Positions 1-11,517 of a stretch of DNA of 64,000 nt are shown here, piece by piece. The notes below the pieces were generated by a model, which did not search any database, was not told the origin of the DNA, and saw nothing but the letters and a program-made list of their open reading frames with translations. The translations under genes and the position numbers were made by a program. The stretch comes from Batkoa obscura (taxonomy: Eukaryota; Entomophthoromycota; Entomophthoromycetes; Entomophthorales; Batkoaceae), in the NCBI GenBank assembly GCA_030770535.1, contig JASVEC010000021.1, forward strand, positions 816,001-880,000, read 5' to 3'. How positions within the stretch are numbered: position 1 is the first letter of the stretch; each line of letters opens with the position of its first letter.

Positions 1-816
1 TAAAGTTTATAGAAGATAAAAAATTAAAAGATTAGCCCTAAGCTTGTTTTACAAAAATATCAATGCTACTTAAATTAGTAATAATTAAATTAGTAAATAG
101 TCAGAGAGTAAATAGTTATAATGATATATGAAGACTGCTATTGTATTGTTTACATTATATAAGGATGGTCAACTATAGCTTTCGGGCTAATCCCCTATGT
201 AGCTGGTTCTTGACTTAGTAATCTATTAACGTAATTTTAATATTGAAATAATTTGGCTATTATTTGAATAAGCTATATTGAATTTTTAAATAAAGAGCTT
301 TAATTTTTTCACTTTATTTATTTAAAATGATCATAAGGCCAAATCTATGTATAAAGTCAACAGCGGATATTTTTTTATAAAATTTTACAAGAATATGTGT
401 TTGTTCATATACTACAACTTTCACTATTAATATTATACATGCTAAATTGCTCAATTTTCGTTGTGACAGGAATTTTCATTCAATTTTAACAATTTAATTA
501 TATTATGTCCCTTTCTAATATAGTACTTTTTTAAAGAATTTTAGGTAAAGCTTTATTTACTAAATAAACAGTAATTGCTGTACAGTTAAATTTTAATAGT
601 TGGAATTCCTTTTTCCAAAAATCTACCTGGGCTATTTCACATTAACTACCTCATTTTTTTACATTTTGGCTAATAAATGTCACAGTTAATATAAAACATT
701 GAGTAGCATTTTTCATCTTACGCAATACCATCAATTTCATTTTTTTAAAATCAACTAAAACTAAAAATTCAAAACTTCATTTCTCATTTTTAATTCTAAC
801 CCAACGAATACGAAAT
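1..816. other. Intergenic, left edge
   Basis: AT-rich sequence with no reading frame that I can support on either strand. The last 100 bases or so form the presumed promoter and 5' leader of the INTS2 gene. No RNA gene or copy of the GGGGATGT element was seen. Confidence 0.6.
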
Positions 817-3800
817 ATGGCACCAGCTACATTAGAAGATATGCAATTAGAATTTTTATATGGTATTGAACCTGAGATGTTGAATTTTCCAGTAAGTGAT
901 ACTGGGATCAATTTAAATTCATAAAAAAAAGAGCATAGTCTAACTAATCAAAACAATTTCCATTAGAACATTGAGTTTTTTTATCGAACAATGACAGATG
1001 TGTTAACTTCTGAAGAAAAAGAGACTTATGCAAATGAAAATGTTAACGTAAGTACTAATAAAAAAGCGAAACTAAATACAAAATTGAATATTGATTTTAA
1101 TAATTATAAATTTAGTTTCGAGTATGGAATTATTTAAGTAATATCGATTGGAAGACAGTAATTGCAGATGTTAAAAAACCCAGTTTTATTTATTGGAATT
1201 ATTCATCAGACGTAATTTCTTATTTTCTTAATTATTAAATCTTAATCCAAATAAATCCTATCCTTTAGTTCCCAAATCATGTAAAACAAATTGGGCCCTT
1301 AGCCAAAGTAGCGTAATAATTCATATCCCATCCATTAACTTTCAAATTCACTAACCTTTTATTCCCTTTTAGTGCTTGTTTAAAATTATTATTTTTATAC
1401 ATTGACATTCAAAATTCTAAAGGGTTATCAAAGATAGCCAAACCAAATATATTAGAAGCTGTCAATGCTATTGGTCAAAGTTTTGATACGTTGACCGAAT
1501 CTTTTAATTTCATGACTAGTACCTTTGCTTTTATTATGTCTTTTAACCAACAGTTTGGTTTTGATACCAAGGTAAGCAGAAAAAGGAAAGACGGGGGATG
1601 AAGTTATAATGATTATTAAAACTAGTAATTGTGATTTAGGATTTAATTACATTTAGTTTATCATATTTGGTGCCTATTAGAGTTCCATTGTTGATTCATT
1701 TTGTTACATATAATTCAAGGTTGATGGAAAAGGTAATTGAAAGTAGTTAATTGCAACTTACAAATTTAAGCTAATTCATTTTATAGTTATTGAATGTTAG
1801 TTTAGAACATTTCAAAAGCAATTTAATGGAAGAAAAAAGAGAAGATTTAGAGTAATTTTTATTATATTACATTTTACAATTAATTAAATTGTATTTAATT
1901 ATTATCTTTATTTTGTCTTAGTCATTTATTAAATCGATTGAAATTAAATTTTCCTAATAATTTTAATCAATATCAACATATTATTATGGACTGGGAATTT
2001 CCGCCTAATTTATTACTAAATTCAATTGATGACGATAAGATTGAAATTTCTAAAAGGGTAATATTTTAGTTTATTGATCAACTTATTATAACCTAATAAT
2101 TAATTAATATCAATTTTGTATATTTTATTAAATAGATAGAACATGTATGCTTGTTATTCAAACCTTTACAAAATATACCAATGAAAGATCCTAATATTGA
2201 AGAACCAATCTTAAGACAAACATTAGGTAATTTTAATAATTAATATAAAAATGCCAATATTTACTAATATTTATTTTTTAAAACATATTAGAATTTTTAA
2301 GGAAATTTGAAAAATTGTTAAGAGATATATTAAGTAATCGAGATGTAAGCGATTATATAATAATTAATAATGGCGATAGTTTATTTTAATTAAATATTAG
2401 GTATTTAATAATCAATCTCAATTGATACCTATATTGTATTGTTTAATACAAGCTAAAAAGAATTTTAAATATCAATTACCAGATACATTAGATACTTACT
2501 TTGCTTTATTAAACTTAGAAAATTTAAATCAAACTATATCTATGCGGTAAGTTAATTATTTCCTTATCGTATTATTATAAATTATTAATGTTAATATTGT
2601 TTATTTTTTAGTTATTATGATTTAGTATTATGTTTTATATTTTTATTTTTCAATATAAATAAACATAACAAGGTAAATCTAATCTATAATAATTATTAAG
2701 TATTGTAATTATATCTAAATATTATTTTATATATAGAGAATTGTTAAAACGTTATTAGAATGGATCTGCGATTATCATTTTGAAGGCATAGTTAATTTAA
2801 TAATTGCAGTAAGAGAGCATAATAATTGTGATCCTAGTTTAAAAGAAAATTATGAACTTGCAATTCGAGCTTATATTTCAAATGTAGTAGGATTTCCAGT
2901 TATTTTAGGTAAGTTAAGAATAAAAAATGGAAAAATTCATAATGAATAGAAACTAATAATTAAATATTTTAGATAAAGAAGCTTTAACTACGATGCATTT
3001 TATGTTTAATTATTCAGAAAAATTAAATAATTTTATATTATATTCAAGGTTAACAGAACTGAATTCAAGGAATTATAAGTTTATTGTAAGTATTTTTTTA
3101 ATAATGATAATAAATAATAAATAATAATACTTATTATTATATATAGACAAAGGATTTAACTAGTGAAGAAATCTTATATAAGTTAGGAAATTATTTAGAA
3201 TTTGGGTTAAAAGCCATTTCTTTAAAAGAATTTATAAATTTTGAAAAAGATATCAAAAATTGGATAAGTGAATTAATCATCAATATTAATCATCATCCGA
3301 TTCATTTTAAGTTACCAAATTTAATTAAAGCTTATGTTAGTTTGTAAGTAAAATTTATATAAATAATGGCAATAATGCAATATTAATGTATTAATATAAT
3401 AATAATAACTTTTGTTTTTGCAATTAGATTATTTACCGCCATGGGAAGAAAAGTAAAAAAAATTGATGAAGAGTTATTAACAGAATATTTGAAACCTAGA
3501 ATTACAAATTGTTTAAGTAGTATATCATCCAAAAATATACTATTTTTTTATTATCTTTTATTATTTAATGCTAAATTATTAAGATGTTGTGATAGTAATC
3601 CAGAGTTAGTATCCAATTGTAAGTTGATTATATTTTATTATTCCATCATCGTATTGTTATTATCATATTTTATTATTACTATTATCACCTTATTGATATT
3701 TTTTTATTAGTAAAATATTCAGATGATTTTATGGATCAAATTGGTATTAAAAATATTGTTAATTATGCTAATGAAAGTTTAATTACAAAAGAACTAAAAG

Positions 3801-3893
3801 AATTCAAATTGGAAATTAATGAATTAGCAAAAGAAGCCTTTCCTCAATATTTTACTATGATAAAAGAAGAAACTTATCAATTACCATTGTAAG

Positions 3894-3936
<43 letters not shown>

Positions 3937-5682
3937 TGTTATCAATATTGATAACTATATTTTTGTATATTCATATATTCATATTAATATCAATATTTTA
4001 GAATTAGTTCTCAAATATCTATACCTTACTTAACTCAAATTAAACAATTAATACAACAACCATTGGATAATTTATCACTTAATACAGTAATTAAGATTTT
4101 ATTACAAGAATGTAGAAAAGATACAATTTTGTTAAAACTTACATTACATTATATAAGTAGCTTTAATTTAGATATTATTATTTCATTAACTCAAGAAATT
4201 GTTAATATGTTTCCAATATTTTTTTCTTATGAAAGGTAAAATTTGTTTATTATAAAAATTATGAAAATAAAAAGGTTAATATGATTTGTTTTATTTAGTA
4301 TTGATGAAGAAAGTTTAATGTTATTTTATAATCTATGGATATTAATTAATGAATATATACCTGAAACTTTATGGCCATTAACAGTTAGTTATGCTTCAAA
4401 TAAAGATTTCGCTTGTGATTCTGTAAGGTAAAAGTTTAACATTATTTTATAATTTATAGATATTAAAATAATATAATAGAATGTTTACATTACCAGCTTT
4501 AATTGAAGCTACACCGGCATTATTTGTATTAAATCCAAAAATGTTAAAAATTCCATTATTATTTAAGATTACTTTAAAGGTAAATTAGAATAATATTAAT
4601 ATTGTATAATTTAATATTAAATGTTCTATTAGGTTTATGAAGGAGTACGGATGGCTACTCATTTAAAATTAAAAAGAATACAAACAATTGCTAGAAATAC
4701 AATCAAAATTGGAAATCAATTTGAAATTGTGGTAAGTTTGTTTATTGTTATTATTATTTTGTAAGAGTAAAATGATATTGATTGATTTTTATCTTTATTT
4801 TTAGCCTAAAATAGTACAAGCTAAATTAGAAGACACTATTAGATTATCAAATAGTTCAATTATTCAATTTTTACTAGATATTTGTGATGAAAATTTTCAT
4901 GAAGATAATCAAAGTAAGTAACATTATAAACACATAATATTTAATATTAATTTTTTTGTTATAATAGAAAATATAAATATAATAAGAAAATTAGCATTAA
5001 TTTACGTTCATCAATTATTTATTCAAGATCCTAAATTAATACCATTAATCCATAAACAAATGTATAACTCGGATTTATTGGAGCCAATATTTAAATACGT
5101 ACCTTCAACAAGTAAATATAATAATAATAACAACAATAAATATATATTAATAAACTATTTAATATTAATTTAGTTGTAATGCAGGATTATCTCCCCTCAT
5201 TATTAAAAGATCCAGTGGTAGATAGACGATGGTTTGCGTTAGAATTAACCTCTCAATTAATTACACGATTTCCATTAGAAGTTTATAAAGAAATGATTGA
5301 ACAAGTAGTTCAACCAATATTAATTGAATTTTTTATAGACAAATGTTTATTAAATCAAATTCATAATGAATATCAATTATATCTAGAAGCCAAACAACGA
5401 TGTAATTCCAATATACAATTACAAATTGAAAGGGAAATGGAAAGATTATTAAAAGTCAAAAGATTAGTAAAGGAAGAAAAAGTAGATGAAATAGTATTAT
5501 CGTTTATTAAATTATTTACCAAATTAACTGATGGATTTTTGGAATTATATAACGGTAAGTTGATTTTTTTTGATTTTTAAGTTTATTGACTGCTTTTAGC
5601 TAATAGAAATGTTTGGTCAACAGCGGATAAAATGATTAGTTTATTAAAAGAAAAGAGTGAACAAAATAAGTTTAATAATTAA
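817..5682 (+). CDS. INTS2: Integrator complex subunit 2 homologue, about 25 exons
   Basis: Joining about 25 exons at GT-AG sites gives a protein of roughly 1,090 residues, close to the 1,200 of animal INTS2. The C-terminal half matches my memory of human INTS2 block by block: FMDQIGIK (human LMDQIPIK), LWILINEYIPETLWPLTV (human LWMVLNTVMPRRLWVMTV), FVLNPKMLKIPLLFKITL, the IIQFLLDICDE block and the HQLFIQDPKLIPLIH block, in the same order. The N-terminal half is weaker. The family forms the Integrator backbone with INTS1 and INTS7 and helps terminate RNA polymerase II on snRNA and promoter-proximal transcripts in the nucleus. The start ATG at 817 opens the only frame that splices into the rest. 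The gene is all-alpha (HEAT-like) and has no catalytic motif. It converges on EF-Ts, with 121 bases between the stop codons. Exon ends in the first 1.7 kb are the least certain. Confidence 0.85.
3897..3936. repeat. (TTA)n microsatellite inside an INTS2 intron
   Basis: About 13 uninterrupted TTA/ATT units lie just after the GT donor of an intron. Length polymorphism is likely, but the coding sequence is not touched. Confidence 0.9.
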
Positions 5683-5803
5683 ATAAAAATAAAAATAAAA
5701 ATAAAGGTAAAAAAATAATTTAAATGAATTGAATAAAAATAATAAGCTATTAAAATATAAAATATTATTTTTTTATTTATTTAATTTTCTATTCTGAAAA
5801 TAT

Positions 5804-6894
5804 CTAATTAAATTTTTCCACTTGTTTCATGACTTCGTCTCTAAAATCAACAGTTTCAACTTTTTCAACTCCTTCACCTGCCATTAATCTAGAATAAGTT
5901 AAGATTTCTAATTTTATATTCAATTCTTTTTCAATACTCTTTAGAAATTCTAAAACAGTACCATTACTAAATAAAAAGTTTTGATTTAATAATACATTTT
6001 CATTTAAATATTGCTGGTATTCTTCAGCAGTCATTGAATCCTTCTTTAATATAACAGCTTCTTCATTTGAAGATAAATACAATGGATTTAAACCCACTAC
6101 GTGTCTAGCCAATTGTTTATTAATTTTATCTAATTTGACTTGATCCTTCACATCTCCTTTAACTCGAATCACTATATACCCTCCAATTTTACCATTATTA
6201 CCAATACCATTATGAGCATGAGTAGCAACCAACACTTTATCTTGATTTTCAATTTCAAATTGACTAACTAAACTTCTTCTTAATATTAAATTCTCACCTA
6301 ACTTAGCTATATTTTCAGATATCAATTCATTCACGTTACTTTCTCCATTATTGACTGAAAGTTGTTTAACTGTATCCTCAGCAAGGTTTAATTTTTTAAC
6401 AGTGTTAAAATTGGTTTCAAGAAGTTGATTTTGAACTATAGTTTCTGAAATCGAAGTAACCAATTGATGAAACATAGGGGAACGAGTAACAAAATCTGTT
6501 TCGCAACATACCTAATTAAATTTATATTAAAAAGTTAATAGAAAATTAATATTGATTCAATTTCACTTACCTCTGTCATTGCTGCAACAATTTTGTTTTC
6601 TTTCTCTTGTACAGCAACCCCGGTTAACCCTTCACTGGCTACTCTATCCGCTAGTTTGGCTGCTTTTTTAGCCCCAGATGAAACCAAATCCTTCTCTAAC
6701 CATTGTAATGCAGCCTTTAAATCATTATTGGTAGCTATTAAGGATTCTTTGGCTTTAGTAATACTAACTTCAGTTTCTTGACGAATTTTAGAGATCAATT
6801 TGATATCGGGTTTAATAGAATAGCTTGAGCGAATAAATTTAGTATAATTGATAATGGAAGCTGATTTCAACTGTCTTTGAAGTTGGAATAACAT
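5804..6894 (-). CDS. TSFM: Mitochondrial translation elongation factor Ts
   Basis: Two exons (6894-6571 and 6511-5804) separated by a 59-bp intron give 343 residues. The splice restores the family signature TEVCCETDFVTR, the equivalent of the bacterial EVNCETDFVARN box that contacts EF-Tu. The N-terminus (residues 1-28) is rich in Arg, Lys and Ser with no acidic residue and looks like a mitochondrial presequence. It is followed by a UBA-like segment with the IRQETEVSITKAKESL motif, then the two-part core. EF-Ts recycles EF-Tu-GDP to EF-Tu-GTP during mitochondrial translation. Saccharomyces lacks this gene, but most other fungi have it. It is divergent from the LPMO-like gene, with 471 bases between. 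Identification is firm. Confidence 0.95.
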
Positions 6895-7010
6895 GATGAT
6901 ATTGATTTTCTATTGTAGTGTTGTTTTAAAACAAAGCTCAAAGTAGTTATTGTATTTTTAAAATAATTCAATTTTTTTGGGACAGAAAGATAGAATTGAT
7001 CCCTTATTCC

Positions 7011-7070
7011 ATTGGTCTTATTTAGAATTTCTACTTTTTATTGGCTAATGAACTGAACGAAGCTTATTGG
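7011..7070 (-). promoter_or_regulatory. Three CCAAT boxes upstream of EF-Ts
   Basis: ATTGG occurs at 7011-7015, 7040-7044 and 7066-7070, reading CCAAT on the EF-Ts strand 117 to 176 bases before its ATG. The CCAAT-binding HAP/NF-Y complex commonly controls nuclear genes for mitochondrial proteins in fungi. That these sites act on EF-Ts rather than on the divergent neighbour is inference from orientation and distance. Confidence 0.4.
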
Positions 7071-7365
7071 TTCAATTTGAAGTTGCACTAGAATAATTAT
7101 TTACTATAATTAGACTATTAATCTTGAAATTTTTAAAAATACGTTTAATTTAAAAATACGTTGTAAAAAATATCAACAAGCCAATTTAATAATAATAGAT
7201 AAGATTTGATAATTTAACTACCACTAAATAATCGATAATAAAATAAAACTGTTGATGAGCTAAGTAACCTGTTAATATTATGATAATTTAATTGATGTAA
7301 TTTATTAACTGTTGATATTATATATATCTTGTTATTTTTTCTTTCTTTTACTTTACTTTATTTAA

Positions 7366-8301
7366 ATGAAAAGTTTGTATTTAATATTATTAATAAAAAA
7401 TGTCCTCACACATTCTTGGCTTGATTGTACAGACCGGAGAACGGATGGCTCTTGTGGAGGATATATAAGGAATTTTCAAGGACATTATGATTTATTATCT
7501 ACATATAAAATACTTGATCGAAGTCCTGAAGTACCATTGTGTGATCCTAAATATCAATCTGTGCCTTATTATAAACCAGAGTACCCTATGGCTAAAGTAA
7601 AATCGGGCCAAACTTTATATTTTGATTATTTTGAAAATGGGCATGTTAATTTAGATCGATTACCTCCTGATTTTAAACCTCATCCTAATATTTATTCAGT
7701 TTATTTAAATCGCAAATCATATCTAGGGGATTTAAATGATGGTTCTCAGTATTTAAAAAGAAAAGATTTATTTGGTATCGAACCTTTAATAAAAGCACCT
7801 TTTGATGATGGGGAATGTAGTGATATTACTTATTTTAATCGAATTGGACCTAAACCTTGTATTGGTAATTATACCATACCAATGAATTTATCTATAGGAG
7901 TTTATCAATTAATTTGGGTCTGGCATTTTGATCGAGATAATAATGGTAAAGGGGAAGAATATACATCTTGTTTTGATGTGGAAGTATTAAGTGATCAAGA
8001 ATATAATGAAAAAGGGAGCAGTATTCGATTTAAGCCATATACTCCCTTTCGTAATTTAGTTACTGAAGTGAAAGTAAATGTAGAAAAACATGAATGTAAA
8101 CAGGGAACTTACGATAATAATTTATATGATTGTGTTAATCAAATATTGTGTGAAAAGGGAAATAAAATTTGTAATGAAAATCAATGCTATAACACAAATC
8201 AATTTCAATGTTGTTTTGACAAATATTTATTACCAAAAGCTCAATCTTGTGAAATATTAGCTAATCCGTTTGAAAGAATTAAAGGATTTTTAAAGGGCTA
8301 A
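7366..8301 (+). CDS. Secreted LPMO-like copper protein with Cys-rich C-terminal module
   Basis: Single exon, 311 residues. A short hydrophobic signal (residues 1-15) would leave His16 as the mature N-terminus (HSWLDC), as lytic polysaccharide monooxygenases need. A second histidine lies at about residue 93 (FENGHVNL), and the block VWHFDRDNNGKGEEYTSCF near residues 187-205 has the LPMO-type arrangement ending in CFDV with a Phe in the axial position. This would make a His-brace copper site, so oxidative attack on a cell-wall polysaccharide is likely; the substrate cannot be told. Residues about 240-290 hold a Cys-rich module (TYDNNLYDC, then LC, then CY, then a Cys pair) resembling the fungal CBM52-type carbohydrate-binding domain. 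Assignment rests on motifs, and the family may be an uncharacterised LPMO-like group rather than a named AA family. Confidence 0.65.
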   Translation: MKSLYLILLIKNVLTHSWLDCTDRRTDGSCGGYIRNFQGHYDLLSTYKILDRSPEVPLCDPKYQSVPYYKPEYPMAKVKSGQTLYFDYFENGHVNLDRLPPDFKPHPNIYSVYLNRKSYLGDLNDGSQYLKRKDLFGIEPLIKAPFDDGECSDITYFNRIGPKPCIGNYTIPMNLSIGVYQLIWVWHFDRDNNGKGEEYTSCFDVEVLSDQEYNEKGSSIRFKPYTPFRNLVTEVKVNVEKHECKQGTYDNNLYDCVNQILCEKGNKICNENQCYNTNQFQCCFDKYLLPKAQSCEILANPFERIKGFLKG

Positions 8302-9481
8302 AAGCTTATGAGTTTATATCAATTATAAGTCAATGACTAGAGATCCTTTGTTGCTTTAAAATGATAAATTGATATTAGTTTAGATATCTATTGCCATGTT
8401 ATTATAAAATCATTTTTATGTAGCATACATTATAAACATGATTCAATAAAGTTGATAATTATCCTTTATACTTTTACTTAACTTTTATCAATACATATTG
8501 TTAAGATATTTTATCAAATGGTTTCCTATTTATTTCATTTTATTTTGTTTATTATATAAAATTCACTATTTTTACTTAAAACCATATGATATTAAATGGG
8601 GATATGTTTTTGTGTTTAAGAATTTACTAACAGTTTTTTCGCTTAAATGGTGCTTAAAAGATGGAAAAAGTGATGAGAGTCAAAAAAAACACCTCCAAAG
8701 TATAAATTCCCTTTCATTAATGTTATAAAAAATAATAAATTATGATAAAATTGGTATAAAATTATGTTTACTGTGACTAAAAAATCGTTTTTTGAACACT
8801 AAATCTATTTTTTGATTAATAATCTACGTTTGCAGTTAAGATCTTAAAATTTATCTGATAAATTCACTCTAGATTTTTAAAATAAAGTACTGTTATTTTA
8901 AATAAAATGCAAATACAAAGTTTCATTATCCAAACGAACCTATTTTTTAGTAACAGTGAACAGAATTCTACACCAATATTTATGATCATGATTGTATTTG
9001 CTATATGAAATACTATTCTTAAAAATCAAGTTTTTATTGATAATGTATTGATTAAAATAGATTCCACTCTATTCAGAGTGTATTGTTTTTAATAACATTC
9101 AACAATATTATGAAAATCAATAAAGCATCTGATTATTAAAGTACTATCAGTAAAGCTCATTTAATTTTAACTATATCCTAGTATCTTCTATATCTAAAAA
9201 TAAGTCCACTTTAATTTTTTATATTAATTCAAGTTATCAAAACTTGTGACTAAAAAACCAAGACAGCTAACAAGAATTTGTATAGGTATTTCAAACCTAA
9301 GCTTAATATTATTCCATTTGAATTTTAAAGCATGCCAATAAAAATTAGAATACTTGAAATTGGTTGATAAGCTGGTATTGAGGAAAGCACAATAGTTTCA
9401 AATATTTCAAAACTTAGTTGAGTTTCAAAAAATATATAAAGACAACAAATACAAGATAATAATTTTTTTTTCAAAAATATT
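8302..9481. other. Intergenic, 1.2 kb
   Basis: No gene supported. It contains one small inverted-repeat element (8598-8696). A 76-codon open frame beginning at 8498 runs through that element and is not regarded as a gene. Confidence 0.6.
8598..8696 (-). mobile_element. Miniature inverted-repeat element, copy 1
   Basis: Starts GGGGATAT and ends ACCTCC, with the family core (TTTAAGAATTT, then GCTTAAAAGATGG) in between. Flanks are AAAT and AAAG. Diverged by several changes. Confidence 0.85.
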
Positions 9482-9903
9482 ATGTTGAAAGTTTTCAAAG
9501 CTATTAAAGTGTCTCAGTTATTTAAAAAAAGAGCTCCTCTTTTTCTCAATCGATTTAATAAGTTAAATTTTATGGCCACCAGTGTCAAAACAAATACTAC
9601 AAATTCCATACAACTTCGACTTAATACTATCTTAAAAAATAAACTAGTTCCCGAAGATCTTGTAAGTATTAACAATTATCACTATTCTTTGCTTGATATT
9701 TTGATTAAGTTGAACTAATAGTTTATTTTTCTTAGCTTAACCTTGACTCTCAATTAATTGATTTTGGTTTAGATGGTTCAGATATGAAAGCAATAGTCCA
9801 AGATATTAATAATGAATTTCAAATTCAAGTTACTAATGAAGAAATTTATGAGTTAAATACCTTGGAGGATTTAGTTCAAAGAATTGTTGAAAAGGCCCAC
9901 TAA
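9482..9903 (+). CDS. Acyl-carrier-protein-like, probably mitochondrial; canonical Ser missing
   Basis: Exons 9482-9661 and 9736-9903 (74-bp intron) give 115 residues. The first 35 residues are basic and hydroxylated (mitochondrial-type presequence). The rest fits a PP-binding/ACP fold: residues about 63-115 contain FGLDGSDMKAIV, EFQIQVTNEEIYELNTLEDLV and a last helix. In carrier proteins the 4'-phosphopantetheine is attached to the Ser of the DSL motif. Here the aligned triplet reads D-G-S, so that position is Gly and a Ser follows one residue later. Either the prosthetic group sits on the shifted Ser or this is a non-acylated paralogue. Fungal mitochondrial ACP serves lipoate synthesis, LYR-protein assembly and complex I. 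It stands alone, followed by a MITE-rich desert. Confidence 0.7.
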
Positions 9904-10329
9904 ATGAAAAAGTGAAGTTGAATTTTATATTAAGTGAGGTTTTATGTTATATTTATAGGGCCTGATGTTTTGTGAGTTACTTTCAGTATTATTTTGAATA
10001 AAAATTTAAAAGAATTCGGATTGTTTTTTTTACTCTGGTTAGACGTGGCTGTTTTATCCCGTTTGATAGACTAAAATTTAGAATTATTATGAAGTGTTGT
10101 TGTTTTAAGTATAATTCAAAAATTAAAATATTAGTTTAAAGATAGTAATGGGTTATTATAAATATTTTTATACCTATTGATTTATTTATTGAGTAATTCC
10201 ACCATATAATATTATTAAGTTTATTGAATTTATCTGCTATTAATTTTATGTATCACTCATGTTTAATCCAGATAGACCCAGAGATCCCACTAATATAATT
10301 ATAGAATTTAATATTAGGTATAAACATAC

Positions 10330-10426
10330 GAGGATGTGTTCTTTTGTTTAAAATTTCTGATAACACTTTTTCCACTCAAACAGCGTTTAAAAGATGGAAA
10401 AAGCGATGAAGCCAAAAAAGCATCTC
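10330..10426 (-). mobile_element. Miniature inverted-repeat element, copy 2
   Basis: Begins GAGGATGTG and ends GCATCTC. The core CTCAAACAGCGTTTAAAAG is recognisable. Flanks are decayed. Confidence 0.8.
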
Positions 10427-10684
10427 TATATAGAGTTCTGTTAGTATTTATTTTATAAATTAAGACTAATAATGAAATAAATTAATATTCTCAATAAGAT
10501 GTAATTAAATAAATAAATTGATATATTGTTGGCATTTATGTTTTAATACTTTTTTATTTGAGTTAGTTTAAAAGCTTGGTTCAATATTTTGTGCAATTTA
10601 GGTTTTTAGTAAAGATTGCAAATCGAGTACAAGGAAGTACTATAAAATTAGCTGCTTTTTGCTTAATTCAAATTACTCCTCTAT

Positions 10685-10784
10685 GGTAATGTTTTTTCAT
10701 TTAGTATTTAAAAAAATTCAAAAATTTACTTTCCTTTCAAATAGCGCTTAAAAAGTGGAAGAAGTGAAGTCAAAAAACAGCCTC
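10685..10784 (-). mobile_element. Miniature inverted-repeat element, copy 3 (decayed)
   Basis: Termini GGTAATG and GCCTC, core CAAATAGCGCTTAAAAAG. This is one of the most diverged copies. Confidence 0.7.
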
Positions 10785-11093
10785 ATATTTATACATTTAT
10801 TTATACTCTTTTTTATATTAATACTAGAACAATTCAATTTAGTAAATAATTTTTTTGCTAATTTAATAGCTTAAATTTCATATCATTATTTCATTTTCAG
10901 TCTTAAAAAATTACGCATTTAAATTTTAATATTTTTGCTAAATTTAATCTATTTTAAACATGAAATTTAGTGTTTAAAGCTTATTTGCCTTATATTAGTT
11001 GTAAGAGCTGAAAATTAAAAAAGCTTCATAATGATTTGTTAAGTATATATAATATAATAAAAGTTATCTAGTAAAATATAAAATTACATTTAT

Positions 11094-11310
11094 ACTAAAA
11101 ATAAAGATAAAAATAAATATAAAAATAAATATAAATATATGGGGATGTTTTTTTTGACTTCATTACTTTTTCCATTTTTTAAGCGCTATTTAAGCGGAAA
11201 AGTTGTTAGTAAAATTCTTAAACAGAAAAATACATCCCCATATAAATAAAAACAAAAATAAAAATAAAAATAAATATAAAAATAAAAATAAATATAAATA
11301 TAAATATAAA
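11094..11310. repeat. AAATA/AAATAT simple-repeat tract split by a MITE
   Basis: The same short-period A/T repeat (units such as AAATAAATAT) occurs on both sides of MITE copy 4, at about 11094-11140 and 11244-11310. The simplest reading is insertion of the element into one tract. Confidence 0.8.
11141..11239 (+). mobile_element. Miniature inverted-repeat element, copy 4 (best preserved)
   Basis: Perfect GGGGATGT and ACATCCCC ends, 99 bp, flanked on both sides by ATAT. It carries the central palindromic core AAGCGCT with TTTTCC and GGAAAA arms, and keeps an uninterrupted frame of about 36 codons from the terminal ATGGGG. Confidence 0.95.
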
Positions 11311-11424
11311 TACTTTTATTAAAATACTATTTAATACAGTTGAAAAAGATAGAAAAACACTTTATAATAAAAATTAGAAATATGAGTAAAGTTTAAGTTT
11401 TAATTATATAGTGAAACGTCATAT

Positions 11425-11517
11425 GGGGATGTGTTTTTTTAAGAATTTTACTACAATCTTTATACTCAAATAGCACTTAAAAAACGGAAAAACAATGAAA
11501 CTAAAAAAAACAGCCCC
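11425..11517 (-). mobile_element. Miniature inverted-repeat element, copy 5
   Basis: GGGGATGTG start and AGCCCC end, core CAAATAGCACTTAAAAAACGG. Slightly shortened. Confidence 0.9.
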
